Below the pieces are notes generated by a model. That model saw only the letters and a list, made by a program, of their open reading frames with translations, had not been told where the DNA came from and did no database searches. Below, piece after piece: positions 21,314-35,300 of a stretch of 64,000 nucleotides of DNA. The DNA is from Calocera cornea HHB12733. Taxonomy: Eukaryota > Basidiomycota > Dacrymycetes > Dacrymycetales > Dacrymycetaceae. The DNA lies in NCBI GenBank assembly GCA_001632435.1, contig KV424049.1, positions 1 through 64,000 of the forward strand, given 5' to 3'. The first letter of the stretch is position 1, and each line of letters begins with the position of its first letter. The translations under genes were made by a program, and so were the position numbers.

Positions 21314-22832
21314 TTATACTAATGAGCGAGGAATAAGAATATTTGGTACACCGGCGGTGTTATCACATGCGATGGGTATCGGTTGCAGGTAGTCATCAAA
21401 CTCGGTTTTGTTCAGACTCCAGGAAGTCGAGGCACTGCGTGCATCGATCAGTTTACCATAGGCCATGATGCCCAGAGCACATACCCCAATACTACAGCCC
21501 TTCCACAGCACCGGAACCGCACCATCCATGTGTACACCCGCGATGTCGGTGAGCCACTGGATCCTCTCCTCAGCAGGTTCAACGAACCAAACATCTCCCC
21601 CGTCTTCCTCGACATGCCCCAAGTTTGGACAACACACTGGCCTCAGGTTCGAATCTGCCTTCTGCCGATGATACTTGTGTCCTGGGGCAAGGGAAAGGTG
21701 CAGCGAGTCTGTTAAGGATGGCGCAAGATCTTGTATCGGCAATGCAATGTCTTGTATCGGAGGATATGGCCGAGGAGACACTAGAATACGAATGCACAAT
21801 TCCTTCAAGCTTGGACAACCATGATTTATGACAGGACTGAGCTTGACCCGGGGGAAGTCGTTTGGAGCGGGGAGTAACGGGTTTGGCCGAACAGCAAGCA
21901 CCCGCAGATTCAGCTTGAGGATGGAGGCAGGGAGATACGAGATCTCGTTTTGGGCAATGTTAAGCTCTGTGCATATATTGATGAGAACGGGCTTGGTAAG
22001 CTGTAAGCTGGGAGATATGGCTTACCTCGCAGGTTGCTCAAGAGACCGATGCAATCAGGTAAGGACGTCAGACGATTAGCCCCTGAGGAAAGTCAGCCAA
22101 ACACGACGGGCGTCGGCATTATATAACGTACGCAAGCTGAGGACGGCCAGTCTCTCGATCCCACACACTTCAACGGGTATCTTATCGATGTAATTGTTGG
22201 TGAGATAAAGTGAGACACTCTGATCGACGCGACGGTTGCCGGACGCAAAATTATCGTTTAAAGTCGACACTGTGGTTGATCTCTGCATGCTCCTTGCACC
22301 TGACTTGAAGTTCACGGTCGGCGCAGACGGTGCGCGAATGAACGCTTGCTTGGCTTCATGCTCCGGGATCACATCCGGCAATGCGAAGTAATGAGAGAGG
22401 TCGGCGATCATGGGATGAATGGATTTGAGCCCACGTCCACTGCGATAATGTTTACTATCGCACATGCATCGTTATGTCTCGCACGACTCACCTTAAGTCT
22501 ATAGTGTGCTGACGAGCATCGAACGCAGTCGACATCGCCTTGTCCCAAACGTCGGCATCGTATCCATCTGGCACCACAGTTCTCTCTTCCGTCTCCTCCA
22601 TCTCCCAATCCTCCTCGTTGAAGAGCTGGCTGGTCACCTCATCCTCGTCTGCCATGTCCAGGAGGAAAGGTGCCGGCTCGTCAACGTCCATGAACACGTC
22701 CTCATCATCGTCCGCAGTGGTGAGAGGGGTGAGAGGAGGGGACGTTGGCGGAGAGGATGAGAGATGAACCCCCTTGGTATACGACGGCGGCCTGCGCGTC
22801 GCTTTATAGTTTCCAGAGAATGGATGCAACAT
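21314..22832 (-). CDS. Leucine-rich repeat protein with acidic N-terminus and Cys-rich C-terminus
   Basis: Four exons: 22832-22492, 22439-22132, 22082-22026, 21966-21314; 452 residues. N-terminal 110 residues are acidic and Ser/Pro-rich (ADDDEDVFMDVDE). LRRs run from about 113 to 265: TIDLSGRGL, LYLTNNYIDKIPVEV, ANRLTSLPDCIGLLSNL, ELNIAQNEISYLPASIL. After that, ASIxPNP-type sequence (VLAVRPNPLLP) and a C-terminal block CCPNLGHV...AEERIQWL...VLWKGCSIGV that recurs in fungal LRR proteins of this layout. Exact function unknown; LRR surfaces bind proteins, often in signalling or nuclear scaffolds. Divergent from the RabGAP gene 254 bp away. Confidence 0.8.
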
Positions 22833-23086
22833 CGCAGGCCGCCCCCAAGGAAAGAGAGAAAGAGAAAGAGGAGCAGGACCAGCCAGGCGCGTCCCCCGCG
22901 CGGGCTGGCCGGCGACGCGCCTGGCATACCGACACGTGAAGACGCGGGAAGAGAACGCAACGGAACCAGGGGCGGCTTACCCGCCGAGTTACAGCGCCAT
23001 CTCCAAGGCTGGGCAGCTTACCACTTGCATTTGGTAGGCATCTTGGAGGCAGCATCAGCTCTTCCGGGATTCCATAGACCTTAGCT

Positions 23087-26000
23087 ATGACGACCATATC
23101 CGCCCAGTTCCGTAACTACCGTGAGCCGACAAAGGATGAAGCCATTCGCGAGTTCTTCAACGCTCCTCCGGCTGGTCCGGGCGATATACCACCGACCGGC
23201 AAGGATGTCCTCGAGATTAGCGCGGTCATGTCTCTGAAAGGGGAAGAGCAGTCCTACGTGAGTCGCTAAGCTAAGTCAACGCGTTTGTGGATTCTGATGG
23301 AACAACGCAGTCGGGCAGGCTATACCTTATGCCACCGTTTCTGACATTCGTCTCACTTGACAAGAGGTCCGCCCGCTTCACGCTACCTCTATATACCATC
23401 AGACGCGTGGAGAAGGTCAACTCCAGGGCGGGGATGTTTGAGCTCGCGCTGGTACTATGGCATCAGATGAAGATCGTATGTTCATCATTGTTGGCGACGA
23501 CCTATTGCTCACATGTTGGCCGTAGAATGTACAACTCACGTCACTGCGTCCTACAGCTGATGCCTTCTGCGCTCAACTCCGAGACGCTTTGAAAGCCCAA
23601 CTCCCGCAGATGAAGAGGCTCCGCCCGTTTGTGCGAGTGTCCTACTCCGAACACCTCATCAAGGAAGATGGAGAGGAATACATGGATGGAGATGAAGATG
23701 GGAAGGACGGCCAAGATGAGATTGACACTGATGATATCAAGGAAGCCAAAACGGAATTCCTTGGTGGACTCGGATTAACATTCAAATTCCCCGGCGATCC
23801 GAAGAAGTGCGTGCATGCGTGATTTCAAGTGACTACAGACTGACGAATGACAGGTTGCGTGAGAAGTCCAAGCTGAAACTCTGGAAGGAGTATCTCCGAA
23901 GTGAGTCACGGCCTCTCTACTAGTTGAAACGAGCTAACAACGGCCCAGCACATGGACGCAACGTCACGCTCGTTCGTTATCCCTCTGTTCAGCGGCTGAT
24001 TCAAGTGGGTCTGCCCAATAAGCTGAGAGGCGACCTATGGGAGACGCTTTCCGGCTCCATCTACCTGCGCTTCGCGAACCCAGGAGTGTACAATCAGATC
24101 CTGGAGCAGCATGCCGGAGAGACGTCAACATCCACTGAAGATATCGAGAAGGATCTGAACCGGAGTTTGCCTGAATACCGGGCCTACCAAAGCGAAATAG
24201 GCATTGCGACCCTGCGGAGAGTGCTGACCGCATACAGCTGGAAGAACCGCGAAGTGGGATATTGCCAAGCGATGAACATCTTGGTGGCAGCGATCCTCAT
24301 GTATGCGCCTTCGCTGAACCGGGCATTGTGTGTATGCTGACTCTTTCTTAGCTATATGTCGGAGGAACAAGCATTCTGGTTACTGGAGGTCCTCTGTAAC
24401 CGACTGCTGCCCGGCTACTACAGCCCATCTATGCACGGCACGCTGCTCGATCAGAAGGTTTTCGAATCCCTCGTTTCTCGCTGCTTACCCATCATCTCCG
24501 AACATTTCCACGAGGTCGATGTCCAGCTGAGCGTGGCGAGCCTCCCATGGTTCTTAAGCTTGTACATCAACAGCATGCCCATGATCTTTGCCTTCCGGAT
24601 AGTGGATTGCTTCTTCGCCATGGGACCGAAGGTGCTCTTCCAAGTCGGGTTAGCTATCTTGAAGATCAATGGGGAGAAGCTCTTGGAAATTCAGGACGAC
24701 GGTGGGTTTATTCAGTAAGTTTCCTTTCCTTGAATGATAGGTTGACCGCTGACAGATCCAACAGTCTAATGCGCGACTACTTCAATACCCTGGGAGACTC
24801 AGCCCATCCGCATGCATCAGATCCTCGTATGCGAGCCATCACCAATTTCCAGGAGCTCTTGGTCGTGGCTTTCCGCGAATTTTCTGTTATCACCGACGAT
24901 ACCATCATCTCCGAACGGAAGCGTCATCGGCAGGAGATCGTGACAGGCATCGAGTCATTCTCCAAGCGAGCAGCAGTACGCAATCTGAAGGATCCCGGCC
25001 AATTCAAGAAGGAGCAGCTTGGTGCAATCTATGACACCCTGTACAAGGCCATCTGCGACGTCTCCGCTTCCGGCAGTGGGGCCAATGCCATTGCACAACT
25101 CGAGACCATCGATGCCCAGGGCCGAGCAGAGACTAGGATTGACTTAAAGACGTACAGAATCTTCTTGAGCAACGTGGCCACCTGGGCGAGGGACGAGACT
25201 GTTGTGTCCAACGCCTTCGTGGTATGTTATGATCCACTCGAAGAACGAGATTTCTCACCCTGTTCTAGAACCGCGTGGATCGTACAGTGGCCGAGCACGA
25301 ACTTATTGATCGAATGTTCCTCTTTTGGGATCCAACGCACCGTGGAGCATTATCGTTCCAGGATATTGTCACCGGCTTGAACGGCGTCATGTTCAATGAT
25401 CTCATGTCCAACATCGAATGGTTCTTCACGGTGCACGATAGAGACAAAGACGGCTTCCTCAGTCGTGACGATGTTCTACAGCTGTCGGAGTCTTTACTGG
25501 TACGTTGTTTCGCCGGTCTAGATTCTCAGCTAACACCCTCCGCAGTTCATATTCCGTAACGAAATCGGAGATGCGTATCTCGGGGCTGTCTCAAACTTTA
25601 TGGCGAATGCATTCGAATATGGTGATGCCCTGCAACCAGCGACCAATGGGAATGCGCAGCTGGCAGAGGGAGAGAAACCACCCGAACCCCCGACTAACAC
25701 TCCATATCTCAATCTCGCGACGTAAGCTCACTTATTGCAGACAAAGAGAGCCGCCTGACACCCATCCCGTAGCTTCCGAATGGTAGTCCTTGCCGACGAG
25801 CTCTTAGAGTCGTTCTTCGACACAGACTTTTCCGCAACCTTCAAACTGGAGATGGCACCTGGGCCTGAATCGCCGAGCGAAACTCCTGGATTGATGGCTG
25901 GTCTTGGCGGGCTCCTCTCTGGATTCATCACGGATGAGAACAAGAAGACGCTGAACAGATTTGCGGATGAGCTCGGCAAGTCGATTGGCAGACATCAAGT

Positions 26001-26403
26001 TACATACCGCCCGGCGATCGGCAAGGTCGATAGGGACATGGCACTACAGGAGCCAAAGGTTCGCGAGCCTCTAGTCTCGCCGCAGATGCGCAATCGTTCC
26101 ATGTCCAGTGGTTCTCTCACCTCGGGAACATCCACCTCCTCCCTTCCGACCCCTTCATCTGAGCTGAACACTCCTGGATTCCTGCCGCCGCAACTGCCGA
26201 TATTCCCGGCATTGCCGGAGAGAACACCGTTTGCTATTGATGAGGTCAAGGATGATGAGGACGACGAAGACGACGAGGATGATCTCGTTGTGACTGCCGG
26301 TGACGAGACTCTGGACGAGGTAAGTGGGACATACCAACTACATATTCCAATGCTCATCGGGCTGGACCAGGTCGACGCTTTCTTGCAAGAGAACGCTGAA
26401 TGA
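23087..26403 (+). CDS. GRAM-TBC-EF-hand Rab GTPase-activating protein (Gyp2/Mdr1, TBC1D9-like)
   Basis: Eleven exons: 23087-23257, 23311-23475, 23526-23806, 23854-23900, 23949-24300, 24352-24714, 24765-25221, 25269-25499, 25546-25721, 25773-26319, 26371-26403; 940 residues. Domain order: GRAM-like (SGRLYLMPPFLTFVS, about 58-140), TBC (about 230-450), EF-hand region, and a low-complexity acidic tail. The TBC domain shows LRGDLWETLSG, the Arg finger in IEKDLNRS and the Gln finger in VGYCQAMN, so it should be catalytically competent. A canonical EF-hand loop DRDKDGFLSRDD suggests calcium control. Members act on Rab GTPases in the secretory/endocytic system. An AG at 23081-23082 just before the ATG means an upstream exon cannot be excluded. 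Exon 7 acceptor could be 24755 instead. Confidence 0.88.
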
Positions 26404-26495
26404 TTTGAGGGTAGCAATAGGATGATAGTCTTTGCGAACGGCGCTGCGTGGATGTATGCCATTTGAGCCGAAGCATGCACACCGATGCATTGAGA

Positions 26496-29400
26496 TTAGT
26501 GTAAAATAGTAGCATCATGTACAACATCTATCACCCCCTGCTGTAACGGCGGCAACCAGTTAAGATCGCCGTTTCCTAGCAAATGCGGGACCTCCCGTTG
26601 AAGACTATCCAGTACATGCTGGCACAGCTGGTGATAACGTCTTCTGTTCTCTGGCACCTCGGCCGACATGTAGATCTGATAAAGACATTAGATGAGCAGC
26701 AGCAGATAGCGGCAAAGTTCTGACCCAATAATAGTCTTTCAAGGCCGGTACTATTTCCCTGATAACAGCAGCTGTTATCCTCTTCTGGTTGTTCTGTGCC
26801 GGCTCAGTCGGACTTGCAGCGAGGACCTGCTTGGCGTGGACCAGAATTGCTAGGGCATAGAATGAACACCGTGCCTGGTACAATTGCAACCCACACTCAC
26901 CATCGATGAAATCAAGCCTGCACGCTTCCAGTCCAGAAATATCCATCTTCTCCATTTTCCGAGGGGTATCTCCAGAGAAAAGGGGCTTAAGAAGACCGTG
27001 TTTTGCGCCGTCGCAATGTAGCAGAGCTTTGGTGTACCCGTCCTCCAATGTCAGCTTCGGCCGTATGATCGTCTGGCACCACATGCTCAGGAGTTCTTCT
27101 TGACATCGCTATTCGTTATGATTATCAGTGGAGTTCTCGACAATTAGCATGCAAGATACCTTGTAAGCGTCAGGCTCAAGCGATATTGCTTTGTACATCA
27201 GACGTAAGCCAACTCGTCGGCGGTCGGCCTTGTTCATGAGGCGGGTATAAGACTCTGCACCATATACGCCGACATACGATGTCCAGTCCTGACAACTTGT
27301 AAGTAAGGCTTCATTCCAATCTGCGTGCACCGCTCACTCTGATATGGTTAGACACCAGGACCTGACCACAGCCAGCCCAGCAGTCCACTGCGGCATCGAC
27401 CATGGGCCATTGATCAAGGGGAAGCAGTGCTCCATTGGCAAACATATTGCTTATGAGCTGAAAGATTGCGGGTGACAGCTCTTTGTCGATGATCTATGCC
27501 GTTTTAGTACGATCCTGACGTTACAGAGTTCTAACTCACTTGAGCAATGTTCTTCTCGGCTGGCGCAGGTACAGCCGGATGATCTCCGCTACTCTCTGCT
27601 GCCTCCAGCATTAAGAGGAAATCGGGGTCATCGAAGTCATAGTCAGCATCTCCGTAGTCCTGACTCTCCTCGTCTTTGCGTGAGACACGAAGTCCGCCAG
27701 GGCCGCCAGACATTGCGCCAGAGCGCTGATCGAGAAAAGCTTGAATGTACCGTAAAGCTTCCGAGGACACCGCAGATTTAACATAAGATGCGGAGCGCAA
27801 GATTTTGTACAGCCATGCTGATGAAGAATGAGCACGGGTGGTAGGGCCACAAACACGGACTTACAATTGCTTAGGAAAATCGGATCCGGGTAGATCGACA
27901 CATCTTGCTTCAACGCGTCCAATGAGGAGATCTTGATGACCCTGGTTATCGATCTTAGCAGGACACAGATCATCATTTCAGCTTCGTCCCGGGCAGCCTG
28001 CGCGTCCTTCAGGAGCGGCACAGCCGATTCTTGTGGTGGCACGACGGGAAACTCGGCGAGCATCAGCTCCATCATATCGGTCGTCCACTGAGCTGCAGGC
28101 TGCAAGTTCAGGCCGAGATGTCGCAACAGTATGCCCAAGTACATGACGGCTCGGAGGCAGACTTGACGAGAGTTGCTGTCGGCTCTGGCAAAATCAAGAA
28201 TTCGCCGTGCTGATTCAATGCGCCGAGGTGCAGACGAAGGTTCCAAATATATCGCGAGAAGAATAGCGCTGTACCGGTTATATAGTTGGGACAACTCAAA
28301 GCGAGTGGGGGGCCTTTCCTTTGTGAACGTAACGACGCCAACCGGTATGAAAGCGCCAAGTAATTTGACGGCTTTCTTTTCGCTATCATGGGCCCTCAGA
28401 GCATCTGTAGCACCAGCCAGCAGCTTGAGAAACAAGCCATATGCAGTATCGGATCCTTCCAGATCGCTGAGCAACTGAATGTCGAGCGATGTGAGAAATG
28501 TTGCGAAATCGGCCTTCCGCTCCTCTCGAGAGTCAAGGTTGGAAAATTTTCGACTCTTGAACAGATCATTGAAGAGCTTCAACACACCTTCCGCCAATGA
28601 AAGATCCCAGTGCCATCGACTCGCCATCAAGCAACATCGTCGGAGGATGATTCGAATATGTTTATCGCGGTTGGTTGCCGCCACATTGCTGAGTAGCTGA
28701 TGGAAAGAAGTGTGGGCCACGATTTGAACATGGGAAATCGCTTTCAGGACGATAGGCCAACAGGTCACCAGCTGCGAGTCGCTTAGGGTGACACCAGAAG
28801 ACGTGAACTGAGATAATGAGCACGCCGCCATCAGCGTGTACCATATCTGCTCGCATGCATGCACACTGCTTCCGTCTGCATATGCATATGCGATCGCGTT
28901 CTCCAACTGCAGGCTGAAAGAGGGAAATGCGGCAGAGCAGGACGACAACGATTTTGACAGGTGTATGACAGATATCCACAGCTCGACGATCGGGTCGTTG
29001 ATGCTTTCACTGTCGGCTGCTTGTAGTCGTTTGACGTTCCTCATAGCTTGATGCATGCCGACATGCAGAAGGTTTAGGATCAGATCGTTCATGATCCTCT
29101 GAACATCGTCCAAAATTTTCCTTATTTGGGGTGTTTCCCGAGCACCCAGCTCTCGCAGAGCTAGGTACATGCGCGTGGAAACTTCGATTACAAACCATTG
29201 CAGATGCAACAATGGGAGTGGTGGTGCACCGTCTGTCGAGATGGAAGGGAATCGCCGTAGAAGATGCTGAAGCTGCTTGCTGACTTCATCACATGCCTGC
29301 TCCGCGTTCTCGGTTGTTTGGCGTGGAACAAGCCTGGTGACCGCCAACGCCACATAACGCATGAGGTCTCTGGCGTCTGCATCTCCATCCACGGACGGTA

Positions 29401-31940
29401 GCCTGAGAGCCCAGTCGTGCAATGCATCACAGATAGGCGGCAATTTCGTTTCAAAGTCAGGGTAGTCGGGCTCTGCATCCAGCACGAGACCAAGACCGCT
29501 GAATGGTCTAGGGTGTACGTCGGAAGCAGTGACGGAAGTGACGAGAGCGAGTAGTTCAAATAGCCGGCCTTTGCCAATGTACGAGAGGGGCGATACCTTG
29601 ATACCGGGAGGCAAGACTTGTATGCCAAAGTCCACGCTGAACGAAGCGTACAAGTCCCAGTCAGAGGCTTGCGGGACTGGGGGTCGGTCAGGTACCGTCT
29701 CCATGCTGACCTGCGGGAGAGGACCAGGCAGAATGACATGGTTTGACGAACGAGCGCGCTGGAAACGCCGGGCCGATTGCTCCGCAGTAGTCGAATCCAC
29801 CGAGGATCGAACACTACTTTTCGCCGCACCGGGATCCGCAGGACGAGGTCGAGATACTGGGGTTGGCTTTCGGAAGATTAAATCGTCGTCTTCCAATGAG
29901 CCACCAAAATGTTGACGCCGGCGTCTTCTCGGAGCTTCTCCAACATGGATGTCACTCCGCTTGCGAGTATCATGGCCACCAGGGATATCTTCGTCATCGT
30001 GTCTTGTGCGACCCACGACAGGGAATCGGATCCTGGTCTGGTGTCCCTCTGCTGTACGACCGGAATGACCTTTCTTTGGACGTCGATCCGGCTTATGCCC
30101 TTTCCGCACGTACGTTGGACGGCTGAGCATTCGGTCAATCAGATCGCGCTCCATGCGGGGACCCGGAGAGCGTCGGGTGGCAGACACAAATTCCACATCA
30201 CTGTCGCTACTCCTCGACGATTCATCGTCATCAGAGATTTCAACCACGGTGAACGCAGTTGGCTTGTTGACTCGTGGTGAGCGTGTGGAGATCCTGGGCG
30301 GTTTGACATCATCTTCGTCGTAGCGAACCCAAGTATCAAGATCATCCTCATATCTCGGAGGGAGTGGTTCCGGCGTCGGTGTCCTATCCGTTGAAGGCGC
30401 TCGAGCCGGGCGCCTTTGAGTTTTAGGCGACGTCCGACCTTCCAGATTTCGCTTGACCATGAACCAGGGCTGCATGCGGCTCAGTACTTTCATTTTCTCG
30501 TAGTCCTTGTCACGAAGATAGATCGATTGGGACGAGTCGTTGTCGCTGTCATTGGAGCCGGAGCGAGAGGCTGAAGCCGACGCGTTTTCGTGATTGTTGT
30601 GATGCCCCGCAGTTGGCCAGCCTCCGTTATCCGGAGCTGGGGAGGCATTGGGCGACGAAGGCAGTGAAAATGAGTCGTGATTGCGAGATGGTGAAGCGTC
30701 GTTGCCAACTTCCAGAGCGGGCGAATGAGACGGTCGCAAAGTAGAAGATGACTGGCACAGCTATTAGTGTGATGAAGACGATAGAACGATAAGTGCTTAC
30801 ACGTCTCCGGGTATGGGGCGATGATGGCTTGGGGCGATGGGTATTCATGGGTAAAGGGAATGGTGCAGGTCGTGGGCGCCGTGAGGCTTCAGGTCTTGAA
30901 TGCTTCTTCTTGGTGACGCCCGGCAAGTTCAAAGAGGGATCATCGTTATCAGAGATGACACCACCATAGCGAGCGAATATCTCTTCTTCGTCCACAAGGG
31001 CAACGGCAGGTGGGGCATCCTCCGTTGTGCGCTTCGTCCTCTTTGGCGGTGGTTCATTCTCGTTGGCATGAGTTCGAGGCGGACGTGGAACGGGACTGGG
31101 CGGCGGCATGAATGTGTCGTCCTCGCTCTCTTCAGCCTCCACGCTCTTCCCAGCCTCCTGCGTCTCCTCATACTGACTCTCTTCCCTTCCCCTTGCGACT
31201 AACTTGTCCCTCACGATTGCTTCCCTCGCGTTGCGCAGTGTACGCTCGTACTCCGCCCGATCCATCGTGAATGGTGCGAGCTGCTTCTTCGTTCTCGGTC
31301 GGAGCTCGCGGACACGACCGGGTGGCTGAGGATCGGGTGGAATGTCGATAACTTGTTGAGGCCCATCAACGAGGATCGGGGGGTCGAGGCGGTGGAAAAT
31401 CGATGCTTGTGATGACTGAGCGGATGGGGGAGCGGTGAGAGGGGAGGACGAAGGTGAACGAGAGCGGCGTGATGATCGAACAGGATGCTTGGGCGAGATC
31501 AGAGCAGAGCTTGCAGATAATGGTACATCTGAGGGAGTCGGGAGGATCGAGGACGTCCTGTCACCGACTGGAGTTCTCGATAGATCAGGGAAACCAAATC
31601 GTGGTAACGGCGGCGAAGAAGGCGATCGTGGACCAACATCCAGCGGTGCTATAGGGGCAGGCTGGGATACAGAGATGATGTTGTCTGTAACGGCAGATGT
31701 GGATGGCCCTGAGGTCGCTGGGGATGACCGCCAGTACTCGTCGTCCTCGGCTGCGAGCTCCTCCATCTCGCCGACATCTGAAGACTCGACGACCAGCAGC
31801 GCATCCTCGCTGAGACGTCTTCGCTTGGTCGGCCGTTCGGATGGGCCGGAAGTGGCATTGGCAGTTGCACTGGTAAGGCTTCTACGCCGATGTCGATGAC
31901 GAGGGCCGAGGAGTATTGGGTCATCGCTGTCCGACGACAT
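26496..31940 (-). CDS. MMS22: DNA repair protein Mms22/Mus7
   Basis: Eight exons: 31940-30801, 30751-27865, 27817-27540, 27493-27367, 27320-27160, 27108-26901, 26849-26725, 26675-26496; 1321 residues. The N-terminal 500 residues are disordered, Ser/Pro-rich, with nuclear signals (KRRRLSE, PPKRTKRT). A short conserved element LRPRTKKQLAPFTMD...YERTLRNA is typical of the family. From about residue 690 an all-helical region (FSVDFGIQVLPPG onward) runs to the end with DWNEALLTSCQDW, LEACRLDFIDAI and YYWIYMSAEVPENRRRY. Mms22/Mus7 works with the Rtt101/Mms1 cullin ligase at stalled forks and supports homologous recombination. The 26902-26850 intron is 51 nt in frame. Head to head with LIG4, another break-repair gene. 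Confidence 0.85.
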
Positions 31941-32306
31941 AGTCGTGCTCCAGCCGACGGTGGACGCGCCGGTTGCGCGCTGGATACTGTCAGGGACGCG
32001 TTGTCGGGCGCGTCACGCTTGAGACCGATTTCGTGTGAGACGATCACATGCCTCCATTACGGCGACGAGCATTCTTTAACATCCATTTGCCATATGACTT
32101 TCGTCTGAAAGTCTGTCTTTGTGAATAGCATCGATTAAGCATTGGGGCTGAAGGAGAGACCATGACTGTGTTGCTCTAGTGAGAGATCGAGAAATCAGCT
32201 TGTGACTGTTCGCGTCGCGCGACCCAAATTGGCGAGGTAACCTCCGAACGCAAAGCGACGTCAGACAGTCACGACACCTCTGTCTGTTCTGACCTTCACC
32301 ATACCC
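31941..32306. promoter_or_regulatory. Divergent promoter region MMS22 / LIG4
   Basis: 366 bp separating two DNA-repair genes. It contains GCGTCGCGCGACCC at 32212-32225 and a TTGGCGAGG element near 32228 that loosely resembles an MBF/E2F-like site; this is only a visual hint. Confidence 0.35.
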
Positions 32307-35300
32307 ATGTCCGTCCCACCATCACCTCCAGCGTCCCCGAAGGCCTCCGTATACCCGGAGAACAACCAGCCTGTCCAGTTCGAGCGACCTCCTCATGTCT
32401 TCAATCGAGGACCGTCGCCTCCATTCACCCTTCTCACTGCCTTGTTCAAGGACTTACTGAAGGCGAAGCCACCAAAGCGCCGAGAAGCGCTAGCAAGATG
32501 GTTCCATGTATGTTGAATCGCACCGGGGATCTCCGCGATGGCAAACTGATTAGCGTTAGAAATGGCGCACAGATGTCGGGAACGATCTCTACCCCGCTAT
32601 GAGACTTCTGGTCCCTCAGGTGTGCACGGCTTCCTATGCGTCCAGGGCATTGTATTGACAATATGTTCAGTGTGACAAAGATCGCGCAGTATATGGATTG
32701 AAGGAGCAGGCTCTGGCGAAGATCTATGTTGCCGTGCTGGAGCTCGACCCCAAGTCGAAGACGGCAGAGCGACTCAGGAACTGGAAGAAGCCGCCCAAAG
32801 AGCTCGGGCAGGATGTACGTTTCTGTTGCTACGGAACGTGCAGGCTTTCTTAACTGGCACAGAATACAGCAACCGGATCAGCAACCGGTGACTTCCCGTG
32901 GGTCCTGTATGATTGCATTAAGACACGTGTGACGGCTGAGACGACATTGACGATCGACGATGTGAACACACTACTGGACTCGCTGTCTGCCAATACGAGA
33001 GTGTACGTCGCTTCTGCTGGTGCGATACAACATTTGATCTGACGAATCTCAGTCAAGCTCAGGCGGCGGTAATGAGCCAGATTGCCGAGCGATGCAGCGC
33101 CGAGGACCAGATTTGGATTGTCAGGATCATCCTGAAAGGTACGACAGCGGCTTCTATCCGTGCCCTTTCGCTGACTGTGCTTGCAGATTTGAAGATCTCG
33201 ACGAAGGAGAATACGGTGTTCTCTGTTTTCCATCCATCTGCTTTCGAGATCTACAACTCGACTTCTGACCTCAAGCAAGTCTGCTGGAAGCTTTATGACC
33301 TGCATTGCACGGCTAATGATGAAGTACGACATATTGAATGTCCACGAAGTACAGGTCTGATCGATGCTGTAGGATACCGAAATTCAACTCTTCCAGCCAT
33401 TCCAGCCCATGTTATGTAAACGGCCGAGGCGAGAACTGCAAGATGTCGTGAAATTGATGGGAAGGAAAGAGTTCATCATTGAGGAGAAGCTTGATGGAGA
33501 GCGCATACAGTTGCACAAGCGAGGCAAGGAGTATTATTACTGCTCTCGGTGGGTGTCAAGTATGTTCTATGTAGACCTTCACCTGACTTCTTATACTAGG
33601 AAAGGGAAGGACTATACGTACTTGTATGGCCAACATGTCGGCACAGGCTCTTTGACGCCGTTCATCGACGCGGCCTTCTCTGCGGGTGTGGACAAGTGCG
33701 CTGACGTATACGTGCTGTGCCATAAAATCTAACCTGGTCGTAGCGTTATTCTTGATGGGGAAATGCTGGTATGGGATCCATTCACAGAGCATTACCTGCC
33801 TTTTGGCTGGCTCAAGCCCGCCGCGCTTGACAAATCCAATGATCCCACGAAGATGCATCCCTGCTGTAGGCCGTTACCACTCTAATCTGCTATCGTGACT
33901 GAGCATATGCTCAGTCAAGGTCTTCGACATTCTTATGCTAAACGACCGACGTATCTACCGTTGGCCGCTGCACAAACGGAAAGAGGCTCTGCGGAAGGTG
34001 TTCACTCCTGTCACGAACGTCTTTGAATATGCGTACGAAACACGCGGTCGCACTGCGAAGGAAGTCAAAGCAGCGCTTGAACGTATCATGGATGACCGGT
34101 GAGGCACGTACTAACATTGTTTTCAAGACAACTGATTCCGTATGTCAGAGGCGAGGGACTGGTTGTCAAGAATCCTGACAAGCCGTATGTGCTTGCAGGC
34201 CGTGAAGACGCATGGTTGAAGGTGAAACCAGAATATGTGGTATGCTGTATCTCATATATTGCAGCTCTTTCTCAATGGCGCTTCTAGGATGAAATGGCCG
34301 AAACGGTCGATGTTTTGGTTGTGGGTACGAGCGTATGACTCATCGGTGATGCATGACTCACCTCGATAAAGGTGCAAATTATGGCACTGGAAAGCGAGGT
34401 GGTGGTGTTTCGACATTGATTTGCGCTGTTCGAGACGACACCATGTCGGGTAATGATCCTCAGTAAGCATTGCCACCACACCAGGAGCCAAAACTCCAAC
34501 CTCTGTTGCAGCTTCTTGAGCTTCGTCCGTATCGGAACAGGCCTCAGCATGTCCGACTTCGAGGAAATTCGACAAAAGAATTGGCGAGATTATACGCCGG
34601 GCGAAGAATTGGATTTCGTGAAACTTTCAGATCGGGGCAATGAGGACAAGCCTGATGTGTACATTCGTCCGGAAGAGTAAGCGGTGCAGATTACTTCTGC
34701 ATAATCATCCTCATCAACATAACAGCTCTTTTATTATCACCGTCAAAGCAGCGGAAATTGTCGTCTCAGGTAGGAACATCGCTCAAGACAAGTAAACGAA
34801 GCACTCACGGTCTCTCAGAGAAATACGCCATGGACTGGACCATGAGGTTTCCCCGTTGTCGCACCATTCGAAGGGATGCGACGTGGCAGGAGGCCATGAC
34901 CGCGAGAGGTGCGTCCACCGTATCAAGCCGTGACTAGACATTGAACGCTTTGCCAGAAATCAATGACATGAGAACCGGAGGCAGGAAGAGAGAGCTGTCT
35001 CCGGAGGTGTCGTGAGTTATCCGTCTTCTGCAAGGCGCCATCATGTCTGATCTGGACACTTGTAGACGCAACAAGCGACGCAAAGGAAACCAGGTAAGCA
35101 AAATTTCGCCCGACCACAGCGGTGTCCTCATGCTGGTCAGCAACTGGCTCTGCCCGCGTCCTCTATGGGGACAAACGTGAAGAAGCTGGAGATCAAGAAT
35201 GATCTGTTTTACGGATTGCGATTTGGTAACATAACTGCTCATGATCCAACCTCCATCTTAACAACGTTGTAGTAATACTGGAAGGGACCGAGAAGCACGA